From assembly GCA_027027005.1 (NCBI GenBank), contig JALVMN010000159.1, positions 1-38,692 on the forward strand: a stretch of DNA of 38,692 nucleotides, read 5' to 3'. The number at the start of each line of letters is the position of its first letter. The stretch's first letter is position 1. Position numbers and translations under genes: made by a program. The notes under the pieces are model-generated. The model was not told where the DNA came from. It did not search any database and saw only the letters and a list, made by a program, of their open reading frames with translations. This DNA is from Desulfobacterales bacterium. GTDB taxonomy: Bacteria; Desulfobacterota; DSM-4660; Desulfatiglandales; Desulfatiglandaceae. Shown piece after piece: positions 7,450-16,033 of the stretch.

Positions 7450-8980
7450 GGAGCGGTAACCTTATGATGACCTCGGCACCCTGGTGGTGGTTGCGTGCCT
7501 CTATGGAGCCCCCCGCAGCATCTACGATGCTATAAGAGACAGAAAGCCCCAGGCCCGTGCCCTTTCCCGGCTCCTTTGTGGTAAAAAAGGGATCGAATAC
7601 ATGGGAAATGGCCTCTTCAGGTAAGCCGGGCCCATTGTCGCGAACCCTTATCTCTATGTAACCTGAATCGTTTTTCGTTTCAATGGATATGGACCCTTCA
7701 ACCCCTTTGTCATCAGGGCCAAAGGATTCGTTGATTGCATCGGCTGCATTCATTATTATGTTTAGGAAAACCTGTTTGAGTTGGTTTGGGTCAGCCAGGA
7801 CCGTATCCATTGGGGCATCCAAGCTGGTGGTCACGGAGATGCCTCGCATCATGGGCTGCGGTTTCATGATCTCCACTGTCTCCTGAAGCAGGGAATTCAC
7901 CTTTACTGCCTTTTTCTTTCCGTCTGTGGGCCTGGAAAAATCCAGCAATTGCCTGATGATGCTGTTTATCCTGGAGACCTCGGACTCCATCCTTTCAAGG
8001 AAGTCCCTGGACTCTGACTCCTCAAGTCCACCCCGCTTCAAGAGATCTAGGTATCCCAACACTATTCCTATGGGATTACCAATTTCATGGGCTATGCCCG
8101 TGGCAAGTCTTCCCACCGAGGCCATCTTTTCCGAGCGGATGATCTCCTCCTGGGCCTTTTTTAACTCTTGGTTGGTGCGTTCCAGAGTTTTTATGTGGGA
8201 TTTCAGCTTTGTTTTGTTCTCCTCCAGCCTCTTCAGCATCATGTTCAGGGAGCGATACAGGCGGCCCATTTCGTTGTGCAAGGGCTCCGGTGGCAAGGAG
8301 AAGGTCTCTTTGAGGTGAAACTCATCCGTTATCTTGAGCAGTTTATTTATGGGACGGATGACGCTTCTTGAGAGGAGATAGGAACCGAAGGCAAGCAGCA
8401 CTATGCTGTTTAGAAGGGTGTAGAGGAGGACCACTCGCTCTGAGCGCCTCAATCTGGTGTAGATATCTTCCAGGTGTGAGCGTATCGTAATGGCTCCAAG
8501 CGCACCTGATTTCCCAGGGATGGGAGCTGAGACCAGCAGGTATTCTGGAGAAAACCATATGACGCCCCAGGTGCTACCTGACAACTTGGATGACTCTTGC
8601 CCAAGTGCACTGCTCTGTCTGGCCAGAAGCACGGCCTCCCCTTTTGCCTGCCCCCATGTGCCGGAAACTTCAGTCTCTCTTCCCCTCCCATCCACCAAAA
8701 GGATGTCAGAAAAGTTGGCCTTGGCGGCAAGTTTCTTGAGATCAGATTTAAACATGTGGTCGTGGATAAGACCACTCAGCGCCTCATTATCATAAGAGGC
8801 CCGGGACAAGACTTGAGTCATGGACATTGCAAGGGCTTTGCCAGCCCTTATCCTCTCTTCCAGGAGATCTTTTTCTGCAAACCTCAGCATCACGGCATTG
8901 ATGAGAAGCATTGCTGAGGTGATGAGGACCGCCAGATAGATGAGTATGACAACCCTCAGGCTGGAAAACGGACTGCCCAA
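7433..8980 (-). CDS. Membrane-bound sensor histidine kinase (PilS/NtrB-like group)
   Basis: 515 residues: TM1 (about 9-31), a periplasmic sensor region of about 150 residues, TM2 (about 180-205), HAMP, a coiled coil, a HisKA domain (SEKMASVGRLATGIAHEIGNP, phospho-His in AHEIGN) and an HATPase domain with an N-box (NIIMNAADAINE), DNGPGLP and GKGTGLGLSVS. It should autophosphorylate and pass phosphate to the overlapping NtrC-type regulator. The start is a TTG with the purine-rich GGAGGGGG at the end of pilD as ribosome site, four bases after the pilD stop. No recognisable ligand-binding motif is seen in the periplasmic part, so the signal is unknown. Confidence 0.9.
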   Translation of the reverse strand: MGSPFSSLRVVILIYLAVLITSAMLLINAVMLRFAEKDLLEERIRAGKALAMSMTQVLSRASYDNEALSGLIHDHMFKSDLKKLAAKANFSDILLVDGRGRETEVSGTWGQAKGEAVLLARQSSALGQESSKLSGSTWGVIWFSPEYLLVSAPIPGKSGALGAITIRSHLEDIYTRLRRSERVVLLYTLLNSIVLLAFGSYLLSRSVIRPINKLLKITDEFHLKETFSLPPEPLHNEMGRLYRSLNMMLKRLEENKTKLKSHIKTLERTNQELKKAQEEIIRSEKMASVGRLATGIAHEIGNPIGIVLGYLDLLKRGGLEESESRDFLERMESEVSRINSIIRQLLDFSRPTDGKKKAVKVNSLLQETVEIMKPQPMMRGISVTTSLDAPMDTVLADPNQLKQVFLNIIMNAADAINESFGPDDKGVEGSISIETKNDSGYIEIRVRDNGPGLPEEAISHVFDPFFTTKEPGKGTGLGLSVSYSIVDAAGGSIEARNHHQGAEVIIRLPLHGDQQ

Positions 8981-8984
8981 GCTC

Positions 8985-9767
8985 TCAACCCCCTCCCAAA
9001 AGGCCCAGGTAAAATGAGATCAGGGCGTGGCCGAAAAAGAAGTAAACCACTGCACCCAGGGCCAGAAAGGGTCCAAAGGGTATGCGGGCGCCCAGCTCCT
9101 TCTTCGTTATCAAAAGGGCCCCGCCGCCGATGATGGTGCCAGCCACAGAGGAGATCAAGACCACGAAAGGAAGGGCCTTCCAACCAAGCCATGCACCTAT
9201 CATGGCCAGCAGCTTGATGTCTCCCCCACCCATGCCCTCCTTTCCTGTGATCAGCTCAAAGGCCATGGCCACTGCCATGAGGCCCAGGCCGCCGGCCAAT
9301 ATGCCGATGGCAGAATCCATCCATGAAGGAGGCCCTGGTAACAAGGAATACAGGAATCCCACTGCAATACCTGGAAGAGATATCACATCAGGGATGATCT
9401 TGTGGTGGAGATCGATAAATGTGATAATCAATAGTGATGCGTGAAAGATCAGGTAAATGATATATTGATGCCTGGGCCCGTATCTGATAAAGAGGACAAG
9501 GCTCAGGAGGCCCATTACCGCTTCAACCACTGGATATTGAAGGGAGATGGGCCCCTTACAGTGTCTGCATTTGCCCCTGAGCACCAGATAGCTCAAAATG
9601 GGGATGTTATCGTAAAACTTGATGGGCGTTTGGCAGTGTGGACAGGCCGAGGGCGGTGAGACCAATGATTTGCCCAAAGGAATCCGCCATATGCACACAT
9701 TGGCAAAGGAGCCCAGCGCCAATCCGAATAAGAAGGCAAAGAAGGGCATTAAGGCAACTTGGTTCAT
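8985..9767 (-). CDS. pilD: Type IV prepilin peptidase / N-methyltransferase
   Basis: 260 residues, mostly hydrophobic with about seven to eight membrane helices. The N-terminal methyltransferase region carries the two zinc-type cysteine pairs (CPHC at 42-45, CRHC at 67-70). The aspartyl peptidase residues are in FIDLHHKIIPD and GMGGGDIKLLA (the GxGD motif). The enzyme cleaves the leader of type IV prepilins or type II secretion pseudopilins and methylates the new N-terminus. It is the first gene of a tight - strand run with a sensor kinase and an NtrC-type regulator. No pilin or pilus-motor gene is in the window, so whether it serves pili, type II secretion or both is open. Confidence 0.94.
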   Translation of the reverse strand: MNQVALMPFFAFLFGLALGSFANVCIWRIPLGKSLVSPPSACPHCQTPIKFYDNIPILSYLVLRGKCRHCKGPISLQYPVVEAVMGLLSLVLFIRYGPRHQYIIYLIFHASLLIITFIDLHHKIIPDVISLPGIAVGFLYSLLPGPPSWMDSAIGILAGGLGLMAVAMAFELITGKEGMGGGDIKLLAMIGAWLGWKALPFVVLISSVAGTIIGGGALLITKKELGARIPFGPFLALGAVVYFFFGHALISFYLGLLGGG

Positions 9768-9797
9768 AATTTTTCCCCAAGCTCAAAAGCTCTGAAA

Positions 9798-10409
9798 ATG
9801 AAGGGCAACAAAAAGCCTCCTATACTAATCATAAATCCGCAAAACCCTCAGCAACGCCTCATAAGAAGGGTATGCGAGGTGCTTGCCCAAGGGGGTATTA
9901 TTGCTTATCCCACGGATACCTTTTACGGCATAGGGTGTGACCTTTACAACAAAAAGGGTATCCAGATGATATATCGGCTGAAAAACCGGCCTCTAAAGAA
10001 ACCCTTCTCTTTTGTATGCGACAGCCTGAAAGAGATAAGCCGCTATGCAAAAGTGAGCAACTATGCATATAAGACCATGAAGAGGCTGCTTCCTGGCCCT
10101 TACACCTTTGTCCTTGAAGGCACCCGCCTTGTGCCCAAGATCATGCTCACAAAACGAAAGACCGTGGGCATCAGAGTGCCTGACAACAAGATATGCCTTG
10201 CCATAGTGAAGACTCTGGGGAGGCCCATAATAAGCACCAGTGCCGGCCATGACGATCCAGAATCCATAAGAGAGGCCTATGGCAACTACCTGGACCTGGT
10301 GGTGGACGGTGGCCCGCTCTTCCCAAGCCCATCTTCTGTGATTTCACTCATTGACGATGAGCCGGTGATAATAAGGGAAGGCAAAGGGGATGTAAGTATG
10401 TTTCGTTAA
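9798..10409 (+). CDS. Sua5/YciO/YrdC-family protein (putative threonylcarbamoyl-AMP synthase)
   Basis: 203 residues from the ATG at 9798. The ORF track begins at a TTG (9759) that lies over the pilD start, and family alignment does not need those extra residues. Core motifs are IAYPTDTFYGIGCDLYN, RPLKKPFSFVC, TVGIRVPDN and ISTSAG. TsaC/Sua5 proteins make threonylcarbamoyl-AMP for the t6A37 modification of ANN-decoding tRNAs. The closely related YciO branch may have a weaker or different role, and I cannot separate the two by eye. No strong ribosome site precedes the ATG. The stop TAA overlaps the stop of the convergent sppA gene (shared TTAA). Confidence 0.85.
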   Translation: MKGNKKPPILIINPQNPQQRLIRRVCEVLAQGGIIAYPTDTFYGIGCDLYNKKGIQMIYRLKNRPLKKPFSFVCDSLKEISRYAKVSNYAYKTMKRLLPGPYTFVLEGTRLVPKIMLTKRKTVGIRVPDNKICLAIVKTLGRPIISTSAGHDDPESIREAYGNYLDLVVDGGPLFPSPSSVISLIDDEPVIIREGKGDVSMFR

Positions 10410-11308
10410 ATCCTGGGAGGAGAGGGCAAATGCATGAATTGAAATTCCACGCCTGAATTCTTGACTGCCCTGAGGAGGGCCTGGATCATGCTCTCAAACA
10501 GCAGATCCCAAAACCCTGCCTCCCTTGCCTTGGGATATACCAGAGAGACTTCACCCTTGAGCCCTGCCATTTGTTTGGCCAGCTCCACTGCGTCACGAAA
10601 ATTGCCGAGCTCATCCACCAGCCCCAGTTCCTTGGCCTGGGCCCCTGAAAGTATTCGGCCATCTGCTATCTTTCGCACCTGTTCTTCCGGAAGTTTTCTT
10701 CCTTGGGCCACGGCCTTTACAAATTGATCCTGAATATCTGAGATCAATTCCTGGAGCAATTCCTTCTCTTTCTTTGTAAGTGACCTGTGGGGTGATCCGA
10801 TGTCCTTAAACTCCCCGCTTTTCACCACCTCCATGTTTATCCCCAATTTCTTCAGGAGTTCCTGGAAACCCACAAATTGCATTATCACACCGATACTTCC
10901 TGTAAGGGTCCCGGGATTGGCCACAATCCTGTCTGCTGCAGAGGCAATGTAGTAGCCGCCAGAGGCCGCCACACCTCCCAAGGAGGCCACCACCTTCTTG
11001 TGCTTAGTGGTCTTACGAACTTCTTTGTAAACTTCTTGGGACGGACCCACCCCTCCTCCCGGGCTGTTTATCCTCAGGATGATGGCCTTGATGGATCGAT
11101 CTTTCCTGAATCTAATGAGTTGATCCAAAACGGGTTCGGGGTTGACGATGGGGCCCTCTATAGGGATTACACCGATCTTTTCGCCAAATGCGATCTTTTT
11201 GGAAGGCCCCATGAATTTGAGGGCGATGATGGAAAGGGTCCCCAAAAAGACTCCCACCAATATCAGGATGATAAAGGCAGTGAGCAAGGGGCGTCTTTTC
11301 TGGGCCAT
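10406..11308 (-). CDS. sppA: Signal peptide peptidase SppA, single-domain type
   Basis: 300 residues with one N-terminal membrane helix (about 8-32) and one S49 serine-protease domain. This is the short bacterial form, not the duplicated form of E. coli. The catalytic Ser lies in ASGGYYIAS and the general-base Lys in SGEFKDIGSP; INSPGGG, the strand that forms the oxyanion site, is also present. SppA degrades cleaved signal peptides in the membrane. The gene starts nine bases after rpsA, so it is probably co-transcribed with cmk-rpsA. No residue of the catalytic dyad is missing. Confidence 0.93.
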   Translation of the reverse strand: MAQKRRPLLTAFIILILVGVFLGTLSIIALKFMGPSKKIAFGEKIGVIPIEGPIVNPEPVLDQLIRFRKDRSIKAIILRINSPGGGVGPSQEVYKEVRKTTKHKKVVASLGGVAASGGYYIASAADRIVANPGTLTGSIGVIMQFVGFQELLKKLGINMEVVKSGEFKDIGSPHRSLTKKEKELLQELISDIQDQFVKAVAQGRKLPEEQVRKIADGRILSGAQAKELGLVDELGNFRDAVELAKQMAGLKGEVSLVYPKAREAGFWDLLFESMIQALLRAVKNSGVEFQFMHLPSPPRI

Positions 11309-11317
11309 GGCGTCTCT

Positions 11318-13282
11318 TTATTCTGGCTCTTTGTTGCTCCCTTCAGCGGCCTCTTCTCCCGTGGCCTCGACTGCTCCAGAGGGGCTCTCGGGCGAGGATT
11401 CCAGGGCGAGACCTGGTGAAGAGGCGGGATCAGCGCCATCTGGCTCTTCCTGAGAGTCCTTCCCTTGACTCTGTAATTGCTTTTGCAAATTCATCATCTC
11501 TTCGCGGAGCAGTTCACCCAGATTTGAAGTGGCTTCCCTGCGGGTGTTAAGATAGCTGCGGAAGCTATCCTTGTCAGAGGGGGACTCTAGTTTCTTGAGT
11601 GAGAGACCTATCTTCTTTTCTTCAGGAGACACATGGATCACCTGGGCCTGGATCACGTCGTCAATCTGGTACTTGGAAAGGGGATTGCCTCTTTTGTCCC
11701 TCGGGACCTCTGAGACATGGATCAGGCCTTCTATGCCCTCTTCCAGTTCCACGAATATGCCAAAGTCGGTGATGTTGGTGATGGTCCCGGTCACCCTGGT
11801 GCCCGGCTTGTATTTGTTGGGGATTTCCAACCATGGATCAGGCGTGAGTTGTTTGATCCCCAGGGAGAACCTTTCGTTTTCCTTGTCAATGTTGAGGACG
11901 ATTGCCTGGACCTCCTGGCCCTTTTTGTAAAGTTCTGATGGGTGCTTGATCCTCTTGGTCCAGGAGATGTCTGAAATGTGTACCAGGCCGTCGATCCCTT
12001 CATCGATCCCTATGAAGATTCCAAAGTCGGTTATGTTCTTTATCTTGCCTTCAATGGTAGTGCCCACCGGGTATTTCTCTGCAATGACGTCCCAGGGGTT
12101 GGGCTTTACCTGTTTCATGCCCAGGGAAATGCGCTTTTTCTCCACATCGATGTTGAGGACCATGACCTCCACCTCGTCACCAACCTTCAATATCTGGGAT
12201 GGATGACGAATTCTCCTGGTCCACGACATCTCTGACACATGTATGAGCCCTTCCACACCTGGCTCCACTTCCACAAATGCACCATAGTCGGTGAGACTCA
12301 CCACCCGACCAACCAGCTTGGTACCTATGGGGTATTTTTCATCAGCGTTAAGCCAGGGATCAGGTGTAAGCTGCTTTATGCCAAGGGAAACCCTTTCCCT
12401 TTCTCTATCAAACTGGAGCACCTTTACTGTAATCCGGTCTCCAATCTTGTAAAGCTCAGAAGGGTGTCCCACCCTTCCCCATGACATATCAGTTATGTGC
12501 ACCAGGCCATCAATGCCGCCCAGGTCTATGAACAATCCATAATCCGTGATATTTTTCACAGTGCCCTCAAGCACTGCGCCTTCTTCCAAGATTGCCAGGG
12601 TCTTCTCCCTCAAGGCCATGCGCTCTGCTTCAAGTATGGCCCTCCGTGACAACACGATGTTGCCCCGACGCCTGTTGTATTTGACAATCTTGAATTCGTG
12701 CTCCGTTCCCACAAGGGCGTCCATGTCCCTTACGGGTCTCAGGTCCACCTGGGAGCCTGGTAGGAAGGCTGGAAGGCCCACGTCAACAGAGAGGCCCCCC
12801 TTGACCCTTGAGACGATGGTCCCTTTAATGGTCCCATCCTGCTCATAAATTTCCTTTATCTTGTCCCAGACCTTTATCTTGGAGGCCTTTTCCTTGGAAA
12901 GGAAGATGATCCCCTCGTCGTCTTCCTTCCTCTCCAACAATACGTCCACCTTGTCTCCCACCTTGGCCGTGAGATTGCCTTCTTCGTCCAGGAATTCGCT
13001 TATGGGGATTTGTCCCTCGGACTTATACCCGATGTCCACCAACACATATTCCTTGTCGATGTGGACGATCTGGCCGGTTACCACATCCCCTTCCTGAATT
13101 GTCTTGAGGCTTTCCTCGTAAAGCTCCATGAAATTTTCTGTTTCCTGGGGATCCTCTGGAGCTTGATCAGATGAAGGATCGGGTTGGGTGACTGCGGGTT
13201 GGCTGGATTGGACTGTTTGCTGGGTTTCAGTTGGCTCCTGGTCTAAATTCTGTTGGTTCATTTCGTCTGTTCCTTTTTCCAT
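11318..13282 (-). CDS. rpsA: 30S ribosomal protein S1
   Basis: Six S1 (OB-fold) repeats are visible. Domains 1 and 2 are divergent (GDVVTGQIVHIDKEYVLVDI; GTIKGTIVSRVKGGLSVDV). Domains 3-6 share the RNA-binding pattern ITDYGLFIDL, then GLVHITDMSW, then HPSELYKIGD, then RVSLGIKQL. S1 binds mRNA leaders on the 30S subunit. The track ORF starts at a TTG (13339); an ATG at 13282 (or at 13261) better fits the protein and has purine-rich sequence upstream. The protein has an acidic, Gln-rich N-terminal extension and a Ser/Glu-rich C-terminal tail. Gene order hisC-cmk-rpsA-sppA on one strand supports the call. A 127-base gap separates it from cmk. Confidence 0.95.
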   Translation of the reverse strand: MEKGTDEMNQQNLDQEPTETQQTVQSSQPAVTQPDPSSDQAPEDPQETENFMELYEESLKTIQEGDVVTGQIVHIDKEYVLVDIGYKSEGQIPISEFLDEEGNLTAKVGDKVDVLLERKEDDEGIIFLSKEKASKIKVWDKIKEIYEQDGTIKGTIVSRVKGGLSVDVGLPAFLPGSQVDLRPVRDMDALVGTEHEFKIVKYNRRRGNIVLSRRAILEAERMALREKTLAILEEGAVLEGTVKNITDYGLFIDLGGIDGLVHITDMSWGRVGHPSELYKIGDRITVKVLQFDRERERVSLGIKQLTPDPWLNADEKYPIGTKLVGRVVSLTDYGAFVEVEPGVEGLIHVSEMSWTRRIRHPSQILKVGDEVEVMVLNIDVEKKRISLGMKQVKPNPWDVIAEKYPVGTTIEGKIKNITDFGIFIGIDEGIDGLVHISDISWTKRIKHPSELYKKGQEVQAIVLNIDKENERFSLGIKQLTPDPWLEIPNKYKPGTRVTGTITNITDFGIFVELEEGIEGLIHVSEVPRDKRGNPLSKYQIDDVIQAQVIHVSPEEKKIGLSLKKLESPSDKDSFRSYLNTRREATSNLGELLREEMMNLQKQLQSQGKDSQEEPDGADPASSPGLALESSPESPSGAVEATGEEAAEGSNKEPE

Positions 13283-13409
13283 CAAAACTACGTACCCCCC
13301 AATGTAATTTCCTCTTTCAAGAGGCTTAAAATTGCACAATTATCATAGCAACAAATTACTTTCAACCTTTTATTTCCTTCTGAATACGCCTAAAAAAGGC
13401 CCTCAGGGT

Positions 13410-14087
13410 TCAATCCATGCCCTTTATCATCACCAGGATCTCGGCCAGGACCTCTTCAATGGACATATGAGATGTGTCTATTACCACGGCATCAGGGGCT
13501 GGCCTCAGGGGGGCCACAGCTCGACTTTGGTCCTGTGAGTCCCTTTTTTCCATCTCTTGTCGCACCTCCACCAAAGAGGCCTTTTGACCCCTCTCTTGCC
13601 TCTCCTTGAGCCTCCTTTCGGCCCTTACATCCAAAGATGCCGTAAGGAAAAACTTGGGTCTTGCCCAGGGAAAGACCACGGTGCCCATGTCTCTACCCTC
13701 TGCCACCAAGTCACGGCCTTGGGCCATCTCCCTTTGGAGCCTTACCATGGCCTCTCTCACCTCTGGGATGGCAGAGATGGCAGAGGAGAGCATGTCTATT
13801 TCAGGGACTCGGATCTTATCGGTCACATCTTTCCCCCAAAGGAGTATCTTTGGATTATCCGGGTCGCCAACAAAAGCAATGGAGACCGAGTTGGCCAGTT
13901 GGCCCACCAGCTCTCTGTCTTCTTTGTCCAGGCCTTTGTCCTTGGCAGCAAGGGCAACCGCCCTGTACATGGCACCGGTATCCAGGTAGAGGTAACCCAA
14001 TCGGTGGGCCAGCAATCTTGCAATGGTGCTTTTCCCTGCCCCTGCAGGGCCGTCAATGGTGATTACTCGGTGGGTGTCTCTGGTCAT
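13410..14087 (-). CDS. cmk: Cytidylate kinase
   Basis: 225 residues, normal length. The P-loop GPAGAGKST is near the N-terminus, followed by YLDTGAMYRAVAL (CMP-binding) and AEGRDMGTVVFP. It phosphorylates CMP and dCMP to the diphosphates. The start ATG overlaps the stop of hisC (ATGA), so the two are translationally coupled. The stretch GAVVIDTSHMSIEEV-like at the C-terminus (here VVIDTSHMSIEEV) is the usual family ending. Pairing with rpsA downstream is a widely conserved arrangement. Confidence 0.95.
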   Translation of the reverse strand: MTRDTHRVITIDGPAGAGKSTIARLLAHRLGYLYLDTGAMYRAVALAAKDKGLDKEDRELVGQLANSVSIAFVGDPDNPKILLWGKDVTDKIRVPEIDMLSSAISAIPEVREAMVRLQREMAQGRDLVAEGRDMGTVVFPWARPKFFLTASLDVRAERRLKERQERGQKASLVEVRQEMEKRDSQDQSRAVAPLRPAPDAVVIDTSHMSIEEVLAEILVMIKGMD

Positions 14088-15196
14088 AGCCCCAGGACCT
14101 CTCTGAGAGCTTGGATAAAGCGCTGGTTTTCGTTTGGGAGCCCCACACTGATCCGAATGAATTCAGGGAGTCCAAAGGACTCCATTGATCGCACTATGAC
14201 ACCTTTTCTCAACATGCGCTCATAGGTCTCCCTGCCCCCGATGGGCGTTTTTATGAGAAAGAAGTTGGCCCGGGTGGGGAAATGCTCCAAGCCCATTTTG
14301 TCCAGTTCACCCTTGAGGAAGCTCAGGCCTTCCCTGGTGAGTGAAAGGGTCTGGGCCACGAACTCATCATCGTCAAGGGCAGCGGTGGCTGCTGCCTGGG
14401 CAAGGGTATTGGCATTGAAGGGTTGTCTCACCCTGTTCATGTAGTCCACCAAGGTGCTTGGCCCTATCCCGTAACCTATCCTCAAGCCTGCAAGGCCGTA
14501 GAGTTTTGAAAATGTCCTCAATACGAGGAGGTTTTCATTTCGATTCACCAGGCCCAGGGCAGACTTTATAGGAGGCTCGGCCGTATGTTGGCCAGGTATG
14601 GTTGAAAACTCAATGTATGCTTCATCCACCAGGACCAGGACATTTTTTGGGACTTGGTCCATGAACCATTGGAGTTGATCCAGGGTAAAGGCTGAACCAG
14701 TGGGATTGTTGGGATTGCACAAGAAAATAATTTTGACCTTCTCTGTAAGAGATTCCAGGACCCTTTCAAGGTTTACTGATAGGTCTTGAAGCGGCACTGA
14801 TATCATTGTCCCGCCAGCGGCCTTTACCACCTTCTCGTAGACCAGAAAAGTGGGAAAGGCCTGGAGCGCCTCCTCACCAGGCAGGAGAAATGTCCTCACC
14901 GAGAGCTCTATGATCTCGTTTGAACCGTTTCCCAGTATCAACTGCTCAGGGTTCACCCCCAGTTTTTGGCTCAGTTTTTCCTTGAGGTAATAGCCGCTTC
15001 CGTCAGGGTATCGGTGAAGGGTGGACAGCCTGGCCCTTATGGCCTCCAGGGCCTTTGGCGACGGGCCCAAAGGGTTTTCATTGGATGCCAGTTTGATGCT
15101 CCCCTTGATACCAAGCTCCCTTTCCAGCTCCTCAATGGGTTTGCCCGGTGGGTAGGGGACCAACTCTTCAATACCTTGATGGATCAGCTTATTCAT
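14084..15196 (-). CDS. hisC: Histidinol-phosphate aminotransferase
   Basis: 370 residues from the ATG at 15196, which has AGGGAGA about ten bases upstream. The 570-residue track ORF runs back through the divergent HU gene and is not credible. Motifs of the fold-type I aminotransferase: KLASNENPLGPSP, HRYPDGSGYYLKEKL, LGNGSNEII, FLCNPNNPTGSAF, VLVDEAYIEF and the PLP lysine in RTFSKLYGLAGLRIGYG. It converts imidazole acetol-phosphate to histidinol-phosphate in histidine synthesis, and some homologues also act on aromatic amino acids. It is the first gene of hisC-cmk-rpsA-sppA. Confidence 0.94.
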   Translation of the reverse strand: MNKLIHQGIEELVPYPPGKPIEELERELGIKGSIKLASNENPLGPSPKALEAIRARLSTLHRYPDGSGYYLKEKLSQKLGVNPEQLILGNGSNEIIELSVRTFLLPGEEALQAFPTFLVYEKVVKAAGGTMISVPLQDLSVNLERVLESLTEKVKIIFLCNPNNPTGSAFTLDQLQWFMDQVPKNVLVLVDEAYIEFSTIPGQHTAEPPIKSALGLVNRNENLLVLRTFSKLYGLAGLRIGYGIGPSTLVDYMNRVRQPFNANTLAQAAATAALDDDEFVAQTLSLTREGLSFLKGELDKMGLEHFPTRANFFLIKTPIGGRETYERMLRKGVIVRSMESFGLPEFIRISVGLPNENQRFIQALREVLGL

Positions 15197-15290
15197 GAAA
15201 CCGTTCTCTCCCTGGCTGTTATTTTTAGCGATTGGCTTATATCCCAAAGATTCCACAAAGTAAAGGAGGGTTTGTTTCCAATTATAGCGC

Positions 15291-15319
15291 TTGACTTGCG
15301 TGGTGGAATCTATTATTTT
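15291..15319 (+). promoter_or_regulatory. Candidate promoter for the HU gene (and possibly the SRP RNA)
   Basis: TTGACT, a 17-base spacer and TATTTT lie about 55 bases before the HU start codon in the hisC/HU divergent gap. Five of six and four of six bases match the -35 and -10 consensus. No comparable promoter is evident directly before the SRP RNA. Confidence 0.55.
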
Positions 15320-15373
15320 TTCTAGCATTTGAGAGCATTGGTGGCATGGGTTTGCGAAAGAGAGAGGGTGTCC

Positions 15374-15652
15374 ATGAATAAGTCGCAACTGGTTGAGGCC
15401 TTGGCAAAAGCAGAAAACCTGCCCCTCAAAAAGGCCGAAGAGGTGGTCAACACCGTCTTTGGAGAGATGGAAAAGGCCCTTATAAATGGGGAGCGGATAG
15501 AGATCCGGGGCCTTGGTAGCTTCAAGGTAAAACATTACGACGGCTACAAAGGGCGCAACCCCAAGACCGGGGAGATCATAGACGTGGCCCCAAAGAAACT
15601 CCCTTTCTTCAAGGTGGGCAAAGAGCTCAAGGAAAGGGTGGATCTCCAATAG
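15374..15652 (+). CDS. HU/IHF-family DNA-binding protein
   Basis: 92 residues from the ATG at 15374 (purine-rich GAGAGGG just upstream). The track ORF adds 15 non-homologous residues from 15329. The sequence has the family pattern NKSQLVEALA, then RIEIRGLGSFKV, then GRNPKTGE and a basic flexible arm. HU proteins are dimeric, bend DNA and help compact the nucleoid. Its size and sequence fit HU or an IHF subunit; the two are hard to separate by eye. It stands 12 bases before the SRP RNA. Confidence 0.94.
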   Translation: MNKSQLVEALAKAENLPLKKAEEVVNTVFGEMEKALINGERIEIRGLGSFKVKHYDGYKGRNPKTGEIIDVAPKKLPFFKVGKELKERVDLQ

Positions 15653-15664
15653 TCCTTTCAGTGG

Positions 15665-15939
15665 CCTTGGTCGTGCTAGACGGGGAGCTAGCGGTGCCCT
15701 GTAACCCGAAATCCGCTTATGCGGGGTCGAAGGTCCTCTTGAGAGCTTAGGACCGGGCGGTCCTCCAGATGGTGATGGAGAAGGGATGGAACTCACGTGA
15801 CAGGCGCTTGCGAACCCCGTCAGGTCCGGAAGGAAGCAGCGGTAAGCAAGAGAGCCTGTGTCGTGATGTTTTTCTATCCCATTGCTTCACACCACTGAGA
15901 CGCACCGGTTACGGCTCGACAGAGGATGCACGACCAAGG
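15665..15939 (+). ncRNA. ffs: Signal recognition particle RNA, large type with Alu domain
   Basis: About 275 bases. The ends pair perfectly over 12 bp (CCTTGGTCGTGC / GCACGACCAAGG). The 5' part (GGGGAGCTAGCGGTGCCCTG, then TAACCCGAAATCCGC) and the 3' part (TCGACAGAGGATGCACG) match the Alu-domain sequence I recall from Bacillus subtilis scRNA. The S domain holds the Ffh-binding helix 8 with GTCAGGTCCGGAAGGAAGC, flanked by a helix CACG..ACAGGC / GCCTGT..CGTG. The RNA forms the SRP with Ffh and targets membrane proteins to FtsY and the translocon. Most Gram-negative bacteria carry the short 4.5S form. Four T residues follow the 3' end. Exact ends are inferred from pairing. Confidence 0.92.
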
Positions 15940-16033
15940 TTTTCCCAAAAGTCCTGCCAGCTTGATACCTGAAATCTTCCCTGAGGTCTCTTTCCTCAAC
16001 TCTGCACAGCTCATATGGCATGTGGAGGGCCCC

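Noticed and set aside
13405-13430. GGTTCAATCC resembling a tRNA T-arm
   Set aside because: It lies at the end of the cmk coding region and no acceptor stem or anticodon arm can be folded around it.
14084-15796. 570-residue ORF for HisC
   Set aside because: The extra 200 N-terminal residues run antisense through HU and into the SRP RNA and do not resemble aminotransferases. The ATG at 15196 gives normal length.
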